Source: CADEEN01 sp963740395
GTDB lineage: Bacteria > Pseudomonadota > Gammaproteobacteria > Burkholderiales > Burkholderiaceae_C
Assembly (NCBI GenBank): GCA_963740395.1
Contig: CAVUEP010000094.1
Span: 48,611 to 112,610, forward strand
DNA length: 64,000 bases
Direction of reading: 5' to 3'
Positions within the stretch are counted from its first letter, which is position 1. The number at the start of each line of letters is the position of its first letter. The notes under the pieces were generated by a model. The model was not told the origin of the DNA and did no database searches. It saw only the letters and a list, made by a program, of their open reading frames with translations. This document shows, in pieces, positions 46,523 to 54,144 of the stretch. The position numbers were made by a program, and so were the translations under genes.

Positions 46523-47444
46523 GGGGCGGTGCCAGTGGGGATGCGCGAGGGGCGGTCGGCTCGACCGCCGCGGCCGGCCGGCGCAGCAGCGTCGCGCCGA
46601 TGCCCGCGCCGACGATCAGCGCCATGCCGACGACCGCCATCCAGGTGATGCGATCGGCGAACAGCAGCACGCCGAACAGGAACGAGAACGCGATGCCCAG
46701 GTATTGCAGGCTGGCGTTGACCAGCGTCGGCCCGCGGGCGTAGGCGCCGGTGAGCATCAGTTGCGCCCCGGTGGCAAGTATGCCCACCGCCAGCAGCCAG
46801 CCGATGCCCGCGGCGTTGTGGGCATGCCATCCGGCCAGCGTGCTCAGCACCGCCCCGCCGATCACGCCGCCGACCGAGAAATAGAAGACGATGCGGCTGT
46901 CGGTCTCGCCGGCGCGGCCCAGCGCGGCGACCTGCAGATAGCCCGCGGCCGAGACCATGCCCGACAGCAGGCCCGCGAGCCCGTGCCACATCTGGTCCTG
47001 CCCGAGGGTCGGTCGCAGCACCAGCACGACGCCGACGAAACCGGCCAGCAGCGCCAACCCCAGGCGGGGATCGACCGGCCGCGTGCCCAGCACCGAGGCG
47101 CCGCCGAGCAGGAACAGCGCCAGCCACAGCGAGGAGGTGTAGTTCAGCGTCATGGCCGTGGCCAGCGGCAGGCCGCCGATGGCGTGGAACCACAGGCACA
47201 GGGCGATCACACCGGTCAGGCTGCGCAGGGCGTGCTGCGCCGGCTGCGCGGTGCGCAGCGACTGCCCGCGCCAGCGGCACAGCGCGGCGATCATGAGCGC
47301 GCCCACCAGGCCGCGGTACATGACGATCTCGCCGCTGCCGTAATGCGCCGTCGCGAACTTCACGCACACGCCCATGGCTGCGAACAACAGCGACGCAACG
47401 GCAATGGCCCAGGGTGCCGACACAGGTCCGAATCTGGCGCTCAC
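46497..47444 (-). CDS. EamA-family (DMT) transporter
   Basis: Drug/metabolite-superfamily membrane protein of 315 residues with about ten hydrophobic segments in two EamA repeats (about 8-135 and 150-285). Features include VKFATAHYGSGEIVMYRGL near the start and YARGPTLVNASLQYLGIAFS in the second repeat. It starts at a GTG with a weak ribosome site. The substrate is unknown; metabolite export is typical. It sits upstream of, and overlaps, dapD on the minus strand. Confidence 0.85.
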   Translation of the reverse strand: MSARFGPVSAPWAIAVASLLFAAMGVCVKFATAHYGSGEIVMYRGLVGALMIAALCRWRGQSLRTAQPAQHALRSLTGVIALCLWFHAIGGLPLATAMTLNYTSSLWLALFLLGGASVLGTRPVDPRLGLALLAGFVGVVLVLRPTLGQDQMWHGLAGLLSGMVSAAGYLQVAALGRAGETDSRIVFYFSVGGVIGGAVLSTLAGWHAHNAAGIGWLLAVGILATGAQLMLTGAYARGPTLVNASLQYLGIAFSFLFGVLLFADRITWMAVVGMALIVGAGIGATLLRRPAAAVEPTAPRASPLAPPHVQRLPNA

Positions 47445-47749
47445 TGTCTCATGGACCTCTGCTGTGGCTGGACCGCATCGGGCCCGCGCCGCCGACCGTT
47501 TGCACTCGGGCGGCGAGGAGGGGCCAGATCACGCGGCGCTTCATAGGTCCGGGGAAATATAGCGACTGCCGCACTCGCTGAGTACCTGCAAAGGTTGACA
47601 GGTGCGGTGAGGGTAGACCCCTTGATCGGCGCACGGTGGTCGCACCCGCGAATGGCCACCTCGGGTCCTGCCTTCCGGGCGTCAACCTGATAGCTGGGGC
47701 CACGTGATGGTGGCCCACTGGCGCATGAGTTTGCTGGGAGCCGGTCGGC
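47445..47749. other. 305-bp intergenic region with one stem-loop
   Basis: No gene is supported. GGGCCAC-GTGATG-GTGGCCC (47697-47716) is a perfect seven-bp stem-loop lying 34 bases downstream of the flavin-binding gene stop on the minus strand. It is a possible terminator but has no T-run. The remainder is less GC-rich than the flanks. I found no attC-like structure or tRNA here. Confidence 0.5.
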
Positions 47750-48349
47750 TCAGCCGCCGCCTCGATCACGACGCGGGAGTGCGTCGCGAAACGCGTCGAA
47801 TGTCTTCCAAGCCGGCACCGGCGGCGCGTAATCGGGCCTGGGCGCGTAGACCGAGTGCTCGAGAACCTTCATCCGGTGAATGTAGCGAGGGCAGTTCGGA
47901 AAGATCTGATCCGCAGTCACTCTGACGATGAAGACGGAGCCAGGAAACTCCGTGCGCAAGGGATCGTCGGCGCGGACCTGAGCGCTGCCGTTCACACGGA
48001 TCCGCTTCGGCTCTTCGAAGTCGATGAACAGCAACCCGACGCGGGGATTGACGAGCACATTGCCCCAACTCCTGTACATGCCATTGCCGTCGTAGTCTGG
48101 AAACGCAAGGGTGCGCTCGTCGAGCACGCGCACGAAGCCTGGCAGCCCTCCCTTGTACGAGCAGTCGGGACGACCGCTCGCATCTGCCGTGGCGACAAAG
48201 ACCATCGGGCAACGCTGAAGAAAGGACCGATCCTCTTCGGTGAACTCGCTGCGCAGGGTGACTTGCTGAAGTCGGTCGGCCAGGGCGTGCGTCTCGCGCG
48301 CGTCCTGAAGCTGGCGCATTCCGTCGTGATACATCGAAGCGTCTTCCAT
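47750..48349 (-). CDS. Pyridoxamine 5'-phosphate oxidase-family (FMN-binding split barrel) protein
   Basis: A 199-residue cytoplasmic protein with the split-barrel pattern FVATADASGRPDCSYKGG, SWGNVLVNPRVGLLFIDF and RIRVNGSAQV. Members are usually flavin-dependent oxidoreductases of unknown substrate, not necessarily true PNP oxidase. The ATG at 48349 is decided by a strong AGGAGG six bases upstream; the longer frame to 48622 has no such site. Base composition is visibly less GC-rich than the core genes, consistent with acquisition. Confidence 0.82.
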   Translation of the reverse strand: MEDASMYHDGMRQLQDARETHALADRLQQVTLRSEFTEEDRSFLQRCPMVFVATADASGRPDCSYKGGLPGFVRVLDERTLAFPDYDGNGMYRSWGNVLVNPRVGLLFIDFEEPKRIRVNGSAQVRADDPLRTEFPGSVFIVRVTADQIFPNCPRYIHRMKVLEHSVYAPRPDYAPPVPAWKTFDAFRDALPRRDRGGG

Positions 48350-48491
48350 GGATCCTCCTGATCGGCTGGCCGATTCGACACCTGACGCTGCTGCACACCT
48401 GTCCGCAAGAGGCCGGTCCCGTAGATCCGCAGGCCCGATGGCGCTGGCGGTGTTGCGCGGTGGCTCCGCTACACGGTGAACCCGGGCTCGA

Positions 48492-48980
48492 TCATGTGGC
48501 GAAGCCCTTGCTTTGATGCCACTGCGCCAGCGACATGTCGGGATAGGCGTCGAAATGCGGGTCCTCGGGCCTTCCTTCGACGCCAACCCACGGCGCCTTG
48601 GAGCCGACGAAGCAGTGCACATGCTCGGGAGGCGCAGGCAAGGGTGTGTCGATTGCGCCCGCGTGCGGATGCACGTGGTCGGGCCAGGTGGGGTCCCACA
48701 CCCACAAGGCGCTGCCGCACCGGACGCAGAAGTAGCGGCGGGCGCTGCTGGTGTGCGTGCCGGCCCCGTCCTTGTTCTGCAATTGCGCGCGGTAGATTCG
48801 CAGATGCTGCTTGCCGCTCACGCTCATCGAGCGCGTCGCGGCACCGAGATTGATGGCGTAGCCGCCTGTGCCCGCCGTCTTGCGGCAGATCGAGCAATAG
48901 CAGCGCATGAACGGGACCGGCGCTTCCGCCTCGACCGCGAACTTGACGCTGCCGCAGTGACATGAGCCTTCAAGATGCAT
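48492..48980 (-). CDS. GFA/CENP-V-family zinc protein
   Basis: A 162-residue protein of the glutathione-dependent formaldehyde-activating fold. The zinc ligands are visible as SCHCGSVKF, CYCSICRKT and YFCVRCGSALW. Members bind zinc; most have no proven substrate, and true formaldehyde activity cannot be claimed. The ATG at 48980 follows GGAGG by 8 bases. The frame continues open upstream to 49148, but that stretch belongs to a decayed neighbour. Confidence 0.85.
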   Translation of the reverse strand: MHLEGSCHCGSVKFAVEAEAPVPFMRCYCSICRKTAGTGGYAINLGAATRSMSVSGKQHLRIYRAQLQNKDGAGTHTSSARRYFCVRCGSALWVWDPTWPDHVHPHAGAIDTPLPAPPEHVHCFVGSKAPWVGVEGRPEDPHFDAYPDMSLAQWHQSKGFAT

Positions 48981-49329
48981 GGTGCATACCTCCGAGTGCG
49001 TTGATGAGCAAGGACCGTCTGGCTTGAGTCGCGAGTGGGTCCATGCCGGGACGACATGTCGCATCCGGTTGGACAGGCGGTCTCGGTGCACGGGCCCGAT
49101 CGTTCCGCCCGGGTACGCCGCCAGCGGCATGTCGGCGCCCTGCGCCACGGCGCCCCAGGCGGGCCCTGCCGGAGACGGCGATCCGTGTCACGCCTTCGGT
49201 CGTCTCCAGGTCGATCAGGATCAGCGGCCAGTCATGGAACAACCCGACGCGCGAGACGATCGGCCGCTCGAGCGGGACCAGCACCGGTCGAGCACGCACG
49301 CTGCGCACTGTCAGCTTGGAATAACCCAT
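48970..49329 (-). pseudogene. Decayed N-terminal fragment of a mandelate racemase/enolase-superfamily gene
   Basis: The first ~50 residues (LTVRSVRARPVLVPLERPIV, then GLFHDWPLILIDLETTEGVT) match the capping N-terminal domain of mandelate racemase-like enzymes. After that the frame turns into Arg/Gly-rich sequence without homology, and the barrel domain with the metal ligands is missing. It overlaps the GFA gene start by 11 bases. It is best read as a deletion remnant, left when the neighbouring accessory genes came in. Confidence 0.65.
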
Positions 49330-49567
49330 CGGAACGACTCACTGAACGCGGCCACAGGCGTCGCAGCGTGCGCCTGATTGCGCCCGCGCACAAGTTCCAA
49401 CCCCCTAACCATGAAGGGACGATCGTGCGCGGCGGTGCGAGCGTGGCCTTGCCCAGCGCGTCGGCGGCGTCGCCGTCGGGACCGGCCGGCCCCGGCCCTG
49501 CGTTCCTGGCCCGGTGCCGCCGGCGCGTTGCATGATGGCGCCTGCCCAGGCACCGATCGGGAACACC

Positions 49568-50395
49568 ATGACGAGACCGCGCGCACTCGAGGCCGCCGAA
49601 CTGCTGTGGCGGCATCGCCAGGCCGGCACGACGATCGACGCCTTGCCCGCCGCGCTGCGTCCGAAGGATGTTGCCGAGGGTTTCGCGATCCAGGCCGCGC
49701 TGCCCGCCGCCAGCGGCCGCGGCGTGGTTGGCTGGAAGATCGCCGCCACCAGCGCCGCCGGCCAGGCCCACATCCACGTGAGCGGGCCGCTGCCGGGGCT
49801 GATTCCGAGCGGCCTGGTGCACGCCGTCGGGGACGTGATCTCGCTGGCCGGCAACCGCATGCGCGTGGTCGAGCCCGAGTTCGCTTTCCGCCTCGGCACC
49901 GACCTGGCGCCTCGCGCCACGCCGCGCAGCCAGGACGAGGTGCTGGCCGCGGTGGCGTCGCTGCACCCGGCGCTCGAGGTGCCCGACTCGCGCTACACCG
50001 ACTTCACCCGCGCCGGCGAGGCCCAGCTGCTGGCCGACGACGCCTGCTGCGGGCCGTTCGTGTTCGGCCCGGCCGCCCCCGACGCCTGGCGCGGCGTCGA
50101 CCTGCGCGCCGCGCGGGTGCTGGCAACGGTGCACGACGCGGCGGGCCGCGTCCGCTACACGCGCGTGGGCGAAGGCCGCGCCGCGCTCGGCGACCCGCGT
50201 GCGGCGCTGACCTGGCTGGCCAACGAACTCTCGCGCCTCGGCATCACGCTCGGCGCCGGGCTTTATGTGTCGACCGGGACCTGCATGGTGCCGCTGCAGA
50301 TCGCGCCGGGCGACCGAGTGCACGCCGACTTCGGCGCGTTCGGCGCCATCGACCTGCGGACTTCGCAGACCGCGGTGTCCGGTGCGCCCGGTTGA
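49568..50395 (+). CDS. 2-keto-4-pentenoate hydratase-like protein (FAH superfamily)
   Basis: A 275-residue protein of the MhpD/DmpE-like group, which hydrates 2-hydroxypenta-2,4-dienoates in aromatic meta-cleavage. Seen: RHRQAGTTIDALPAAL, GRGVVGWKIAATSAAG, VVEPEFAFRLGTDL (metal-site region) and YVSTGTCMVPLQIAPGDRV near the end. The ATG at 49568 aligns with the family; earlier ATGs give an unlikely extension. No other catabolic genes accompany it, so the substrate is open. Its stop lies 8 bases from the opposing GNAT gene. Confidence 0.83.
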   Translation: MTRPRALEAAELLWRHRQAGTTIDALPAALRPKDVAEGFAIQAALPAASGRGVVGWKIAATSAAGQAHIHVSGPLPGLIPSGLVHAVGDVISLAGNRMRVVEPEFAFRLGTDLAPRATPRSQDEVLAAVASLHPALEVPDSRYTDFTRAGEAQLLADDACCGPFVFGPAAPDAWRGVDLRAARVLATVHDAAGRVRYTRVGEGRAALGDPRAALTWLANELSRLGITLGAGLYVSTGTCMVPLQIAPGDRVHADFGAFGAIDLRTSQTAVSGAPG

Positions 50396-50403
50396 ACCGC
50401 GGA

Positions 50404-50859
50404 CTAGATTTCACCGCGCCCGTCTGCCGACCAGCTGTATTTGACATCGTCGAGCTGCCAGTGCGGCTCGAACCCGCGCTCAACGACGACGAACCCATGC
50501 TTCTCGTAAAACGCACAGGCCCTGCCATTGCGAGCAAAGGTGTAGAGCCACAGCGTGCCCAGCGACCGTGCCTTTGCCAACGCCAGCAGGGCCGACCCGA
50601 TGCCTTGGCGATGCAGGCCTACCTTCACATGAAGCTGGGCGACGGAGACGTCAGACGCTGCGATGAAGCCCACGAGTTGCGACGCGACCAGGGCCAGCGT
50701 GACGCGGTGCGTCGGCAGGACTTGGGCGACGAAGTCGTCGCGTTGTTCCGACAGGGGGTGCGGATCTGTGACGCCGACGCCGAACTCAAAGGCCTCGCGC
50801 CACAAGCGCACCAGCGGATCGAGATACGAGGCTTCGTATTCGACAAGGGTGAGCGACAT
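50404..50859 (-). CDS. GNAT-family N-acetyltransferase (probable cassette gene)
   Basis: A 151-residue acetyltransferase. The acetyl-CoA loop region is LHVKVGLHRQGIGSALLALA, and the C-terminal strand region ARNGRACAFYEKHGFVVVER is typical. The target is unknown. The ATG at 50859 lies 17 bases after the right end of an attC-like site, the same spacing as in the next gene. It is less GC-rich than the core genes. It looks like the terminal member of a small gene-cassette array; no attC is visible on its 3' side, where the hydratase stop is only 8 bases away. Confidence 0.82.
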   Translation of the reverse strand: MSLTLVEYEASYLDPLVRLWREAFEFGVGVTDPHPLSEQRDDFVAQVLPTHRVTLALVASQLVGFIAASDVSVAQLHVKVGLHRQGIGSALLALAKARSLGTLWLYTFARNGRACAFYEKHGFVVVERGFEPHWQLDDVKYSWSADGRGEI

Positions 50860-50876
50860 TGACTGTTGCCCGTGGC

Positions 50877-50945
50877 ACCTAAGGTTCGAAGTGAGCCGCG
50901 TGAAGTGGCTTGCCGTGGCATGTCGGCCCGACTGAATGGTTGGGC
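50877..50945 (-). mobile_element. Integron attC-like site between the SnoaL-like and GNAT genes
   Basis: On the minus strand it opens with GCCCAAC (full match to RYYYAAC) and closes with CTTAGGT (six of seven to GTTRRRY), 69 bases overall. The inner blocks GGGCCGAC and GCGGCTCACTTCGAAC fall where attC sites carry their second pair of simple sites. It lies 13 bases after the SnoaL stop and 17 before the GNAT start, as in a cassette. This is the best of three sites. Confidence 0.7.
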
Positions 50946-50958
50946 GTCGGCCCACGAC

Positions 50959-51339
50959 TCATGTGATTGGCTCAGTCAGGTGACGCCTGTTCTCTGCTGG
51001 GCTGAACGGTTCGGGCCAGTACTCCACCATGTGCACGATCTTGCCATCGTGAATGGTGAAGAACGATATCGGCTCGGCTGTTTGAACACCATCCGTCACG
51101 CTGACCTGCGTCACCACTTCGCTTCCTGCAGCCACGAGTCGATTGAGCGTGAAGCGCCAGGGGCCGCTAGCCGGGTACTCGGTGTTCATTCGAACGAAAT
51201 GCGCTGGTCCGCGAATGCGCTCGTTGGACTGCGGCCACTCAACCACGAGGTCCTTGGCCAGTACGGCAGCAACGGACGCGAAGTCATTGCTCGCCATGAG
51301 GCGCCAGAACTCGCGAACGATGGACTCGGGCTCTCGCAT
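50959..51339 (-). CDS. SnoaL-like/NTF2-fold protein (probable cassette gene)
   Basis: A 126-residue protein with the NTF2-like pattern: an N-terminal helix pair (SIVREFWRLMASNDFASVAA), VVEWPQSNERIRGPAHFVRM, and C-terminal strands (VTDGVQTAEPISFFTIHDGK, EYWPEPFSPAENR). Such proteins are small-molecule binders or isomerase-like enzymes; no activity can be assigned. The ATG at 51339 lies 17 bases after an attC-like site. The gene is flanked on both sides by such sites. Confidence 0.82.
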   Translation of the reverse strand: MREPESIVREFWRLMASNDFASVAAVLAKDLVVEWPQSNERIRGPAHFVRMNTEYPASGPWRFTLNRLVAAGSEVVTQVSVTDGVQTAEPISFFTIHDGKIVHMVEYWPEPFSPAENRRHLTEPIT

Positions 51340-51356
51340 GGGCTCAGTTTGCAGTG

Positions 51357-51417
51357 GCTCCGACCGTTGGAGTCCAGCCGCCGCCGCGAGCGGTCGACTG
51401 GAGCCACGGGTTGGAGC
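51357..51417 (-). mobile_element. Integron attC-like site between the small membrane-protein and SnoaL-like genes
   Basis: On the minus strand the ends are GCTCCAAC and GTCGGAGC, complementary with a single mismatch. The arms behind them (CCGTGGCTCCAG and CTGGACTCCAACGG) pair again with one- and two-base bulges, as the folded bottom strand of attC does. Overall 61 bases. It begins 5 bases after one stop and ends 17 bases before the next start. The core triplet is GTC rather than GTT, so activity may be reduced. Confidence 0.6.
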
Positions 51418-51422
51418 GCCTT

Positions 51423-51647
51423 TCACCACCCGGCAAACACACGACCGAGAACACGCTCCACCCGCGCAAACGCCGAGTGACTACAAAAAGTGGCAGACAG
51501 CAGGAGCACCAGCGCGAGCCCGATGGCGAGGACCGCAATGAATGTCACTTCGAACAGCGCCATGGCGACGCCGAAGAGAAGGAGCAATGCGCCCAGCAAT
51601 GCGAAGCCCTTGCGCGACGCGGCTGGGTCGGAATGGCGATTGAGCAT
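51423..51647 (-). CDS. Small membrane protein (probable cassette gene)
   Basis: A 74-residue protein with two hydrophobic segments (about 14-33 and 35-54) and a charged C-terminus (RVERVLGRVFAGW). No family is recognised. It starts at 51647, 15 bases after a weaker attC-like end, and stops 5 bases before a better one. Small membrane proteins of unknown function are common among integron cassettes. The regular hydropathy and cassette spacing support it being real. Confidence 0.55.
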   Translation of the reverse strand: MLNRHSDPAASRKGFALLGALLLLFGVAMALFEVTFIAVLAIGLALVLLLSATFCSHSAFARVERVLGRVFAGW

Positions 51648-51662
51648 GACGGTGCGCTAGTG

Positions 51663-51782
51663 CGCCAACTGCAATTGGACGGCGCAGCTCGGTCGTCGAC
51701 GTGTCGCGCATGGGCGGCGCATGGCGCGCATCTTAATTGCCCGTCGCCCTCGTGCGCGGCCAGTCCGGGGCGCTCGTTAGGG
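51663..51782 (-). mobile_element. Weak attC-like site upstream of the small membrane-protein gene
   Basis: The minus strand reads CCCTAAC (51782-51776) at one end and GTTGGCG (51669-51663) at the other, 120 bases apart. Only parts of the arms pair. It matches the other two sites in its distance to the next start (15 bases) and in length range. It could be a decayed attC or unrelated sequence. Confidence 0.35.
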
Positions 51783-51806
51783 GGTCGTCTGGTGTCCTAC
51801 GCGCTC

Positions 51807-51836
51807 CTGCCGCGCCGGGCGTTGACGGCGCGGCAG
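51807..51836 (-). terminator. Perfect ten-bp stem-loop downstream of ruvC
   Basis: CTGCCGCGCC and GGCGCGGCAG pair perfectly around a ten-base loop, starting 50 bases after the ruvC stop on the minus strand. No T-run follows. It may end the plsC-cdsA-ruvC transcript or insulate the cassette array. Confidence 0.4.
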
Positions 51837-51886
51837 GTGCCGGACCGTTCACGGCGCAGGGAAGAGCCGTTCGGGCTGCTTGCTGC

Positions 51887-52435
51887 TCAGTACGCCCGCC
51901 CGCGCCGGTACTGGGCGTGCTGCCGGCGCTCCAGCGTCGTGGCCTTGGCCAGGGCGGCGAGCGAGGCGCCGGCGTGGGCGTGCGTGATGGCGATGCCCAG
52001 CGCGTCGGCGGCGTCGGTGCCGGGTGCGGCCTTGAGCGACAACAGGCGCACGACCATGGCCTGCACCTGGGTCTTGTCGGCGCGGCCGCTGCCGACGATG
52101 GCCTTCTTCATCTGCAGCGCGGTGTACTCCGACACCTCGAGCGAGCGCGACACCAGCGCGGCCAGCGCAGCGCCGCGCGCCTGGCCCAGCAGCAGCGTGC
52201 TCTGCGGATTGACGTTGACGAAGACGATCTCGACCGCGGCGCAGCTGGCTTCGTAGCGCGCAGCGACCTCGCACACGCCCTCGAAGATGATCTTCAGCCG
52301 CGCCGGCAAGTCGCCGCGTGCCGCCGCGGCGGTCTTGATGGTGCCGCTGGCCACGTAGTGCAGGCGCGGACCGTCGGCGTCGATGATTCCGAAGCCAGTC
52401 GTCTGCAGGCCGGGGTCTATGCCGAGGATGCGCAT
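51887..52435 (-). CDS. ruvC: Holliday junction endonuclease RuvC
   Basis: Dimeric resolvase that cuts Holliday junctions with RuvAB. It starts MRILGIDPGLQTTGFGIIDA, giving the first catalytic Asp. VEIVFVNVNPQSTLLLGQAR carries the catalytic Glu, and DAADALGIAITHAH carries the last acidic residues. It has 182 residues, within family range. It starts 2 bases after the CdsA-like gene stop, so it is the last gene of a plsC-cdsA-ruvC string. ruvA and ruvB are not adjacent here. Confidence 0.94.
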   Translation of the reverse strand: MRILGIDPGLQTTGFGIIDADGPRLHYVASGTIKTAAAARGDLPARLKIIFEGVCEVAARYEASCAAVEIVFVNVNPQSTLLLGQARGAALAALVSRSLEVSEYTALQMKKAIVGSGRADKTQVQAMVVRLLSLKAAPGTDAADALGIAITHAHAGASLAALAKATTLERRQHAQYRRGRAY

Positions 52436-52437
52436 CG

Positions 52438-53415
52438 CTAGGCGAGTTTGAAGTACCAGCGCACCGAATGGAAGAACACCGGCGCGGCAAAGCACAGCGG
52501 GGCCACGCGGTCCAGCAGGCCCACAGCGCCGGTGACGCCGCTGCGGTTGCCCCAGTGCAGCACGCCGCCATCGCGCTTCAGGGCCTTCATCACGAATTCG
52601 CCCAGCGTGCCGCAGCCCGCGGCGATGAAGGCGATGATGAGGGCCTGGCCGGCCTTGAAGGGCGTGATCCAGTACAACAACGCCCCGATCCAGGCAGCCA
52701 CGAAGGCGCCGATGAACCAGGCACGCCAGGAAAAGCTGCGGCTGATCTGCCGCGCCACCGGCCGGCGCCGCAGCCAGCGGCTGGCCAGTTCCTGCATCAC
52801 CTGCGCCACGGCCACCACGATCACGAGGAAGAACAGCAGGAAGGCGCCGCGCTCGGCGTAGCGCGGAAAGTTCAGCAGCAGCAGGGCCGGCGCATGCGAC
52901 AGGCCGTAGACGCAAACCATGATGCCCCACTGGATCTTGGCGTTGCGCTCGAGAAACCGATGCGGATCGCCGGCCATCGCGCTGAGCACGGGGATGGCCA
53001 GGAAGACATAGACAGGGATGAAGACCGTGAGCACGTCGAAGTGCCGCGTGGCGACGATCACGTACTGCAGCGGCAGCACCACGAAGAAGGCCACGATCAG
53101 GCTGCGGTGGTCGCTGCGGCGCGTGTGCTGCAGGGTGATGAACTCACGCAGCACGAGGAAGGAGAACAGGCCGAAGAACAGCGTCGCGCCGACCGGCCCG
53201 GTCAGCCAGGCCAGCCAGAACAGCACGGTGCCGATCCAGGCCGCGCGCAAGTCGCCGCGGAAGCGTTCGGCCGCCGCACTGTGCACGCGACCTTGCTCAC
53301 GCAGCGAAAGCAGCAGCGTGACCACCGAGACCAGGGCCAGGGTGGCGATCAGGATCGCGAACAGCAGCGCGACCTGGTCGTCGACGCCGAGCTTGCGCAG
53401 CGCACTGAAGCTCAT
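52438..53415 (-). CDS. Phosphatidate cytidylyltransferase-like membrane protein
   Basis: A CdsA-family protein of 325 residues with about eight hydrophobic segments. The family converts phosphatidate and CTP to CDP-diacylglycerol. The C-terminal signature is recognisable but altered: EFVMKALKRDGGVLHWGNRS and then GLLDR, where classical CdsA has KRxxKDxG and GHGG before the final DR. It forms a 4-base overlap pair with the acyltransferase gene, so it likely belongs to phospholipid metabolism. A second, classical cdsA is expected elsewhere in the genome. Confidence 0.82.
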   Translation of the reverse strand: MSFSALRKLGVDDQVALLFAILIATLALVSVVTLLLSLREQGRVHSAAAERFRGDLRAAWIGTVLFWLAWLTGPVGATLFFGLFSFLVLREFITLQHTRRSDHRSLIVAFFVVLPLQYVIVATRHFDVLTVFIPVYVFLAIPVLSAMAGDPHRFLERNAKIQWGIMVCVYGLSHAPALLLLNFPRYAERGAFLLFFLVIVVAVAQVMQELASRWLRRRPVARQISRSFSWRAWFIGAFVAAWIGALLYWITPFKAGQALIIAFIAAGCGTLGEFVMKALKRDGGVLHWGNRSGVTGAVGLLDRVAPLCFAAPVFFHSVRWYFKLA

Positions 53416-54032
53416 GAGACGCGCGGGCGCAGACCGACGACGGCCTCGCGCGCGCGCTCCAGGAATTCACGCTTGTCTTCGCCCTCGCCCAGATGCATGG
53501 GGGCGCCGAAGGTCACGGTGCACAGGATCGGCACCGGCACCACTTCGCCCTTGGGCATCACGCGCTGCACGTTGTCGATCCAGGCCGGCACCAGCTGCAC
53601 GTCGGGGAACTGCTCGGCCAGGTGGAACAGGCCGCTCTTGAAGGGCATCGGCTCGCCCTTGTTGCTGCGCGTGCCCTCGGGAAACAGGATCAATGAGTCG
53701 CCGTGCGTCAGGGCCTCGACCAGCGGCTCGAGGGGGTCCTGGTCGTCGCTGCGCTCGCGTGACACGTACACGGCGTTGAACACGGCGCGCGTGATCCAGT
53801 GCTTGAAGGCACTGGCGGTCCAGTATTCCTTGGCGGCAATCGGGCGCGTGGTGCTGCGCAGGTCCTGGGGCAGCGCGGCCCAGATCAGCACCAGGTCGAA
53901 GTGGCTCTGGTGGTTGGCAAAGTAGATGCGCTGGTCTGCCGTGGGCGGGCAGCCTTTCCAGTGGCCCTGCGTGCCGGTGACGATGCGGGCTATGAACGTG
54001 AGCAGCAGCCCCATCAGGTTGGCAAGGAACAT
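53412..54032 (-). CDS. 1-acylglycerol-3-phosphate acyltransferase-like protein (PlsC family)
   Basis: A 206-residue membrane-associated acyltransferase. The catalytic NHQSHFD (HX4D) is at about residues 40-46, and the glycerophosphate-binding ILFPEGTRS at about 115. An N-terminal hydrophobic segment anchors it. Its stop overlaps the start of the CdsA-like gene, consistent with consecutive steps (lysophosphatidate to phosphatidate to CDP-diacylglycerol). Confidence 0.87.
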   Translation of the reverse strand: MFLANLMGLLLTFIARIVTGTQGHWKGCPPTADQRIYFANHQSHFDLVLIWAALPQDLRSTTRPIAAKEYWTASAFKHWITRAVFNAVYVSRERSDDQDPLEPLVEALTHGDSLILFPEGTRSNKGEPMPFKSGLFHLAEQFPDVQLVPAWIDNVQRVMPKGEVVPVPILCTVTFGAPMHLGEGEDKREFLERAREAVVGLRPRVS

Positions 54033-54144
54033 CCTGCGATGCTAGCCGCAGCGCCTGGGGCGGCGCATCGGGGGAAGTGGGGTGGCTGGGCCGCCCGAAA
54101 CCAGGGCCGCGGCGTGCTAGTGCGGATTGCAATGGCAGCCCGGG

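Noticed and set aside
47697..47716. An attC-like site downstream of the flavin-binding gene
   Set aside because: It is a plain seven-bp hairpin without RYYYAAC/GTTRRRY ends or bulged arms.
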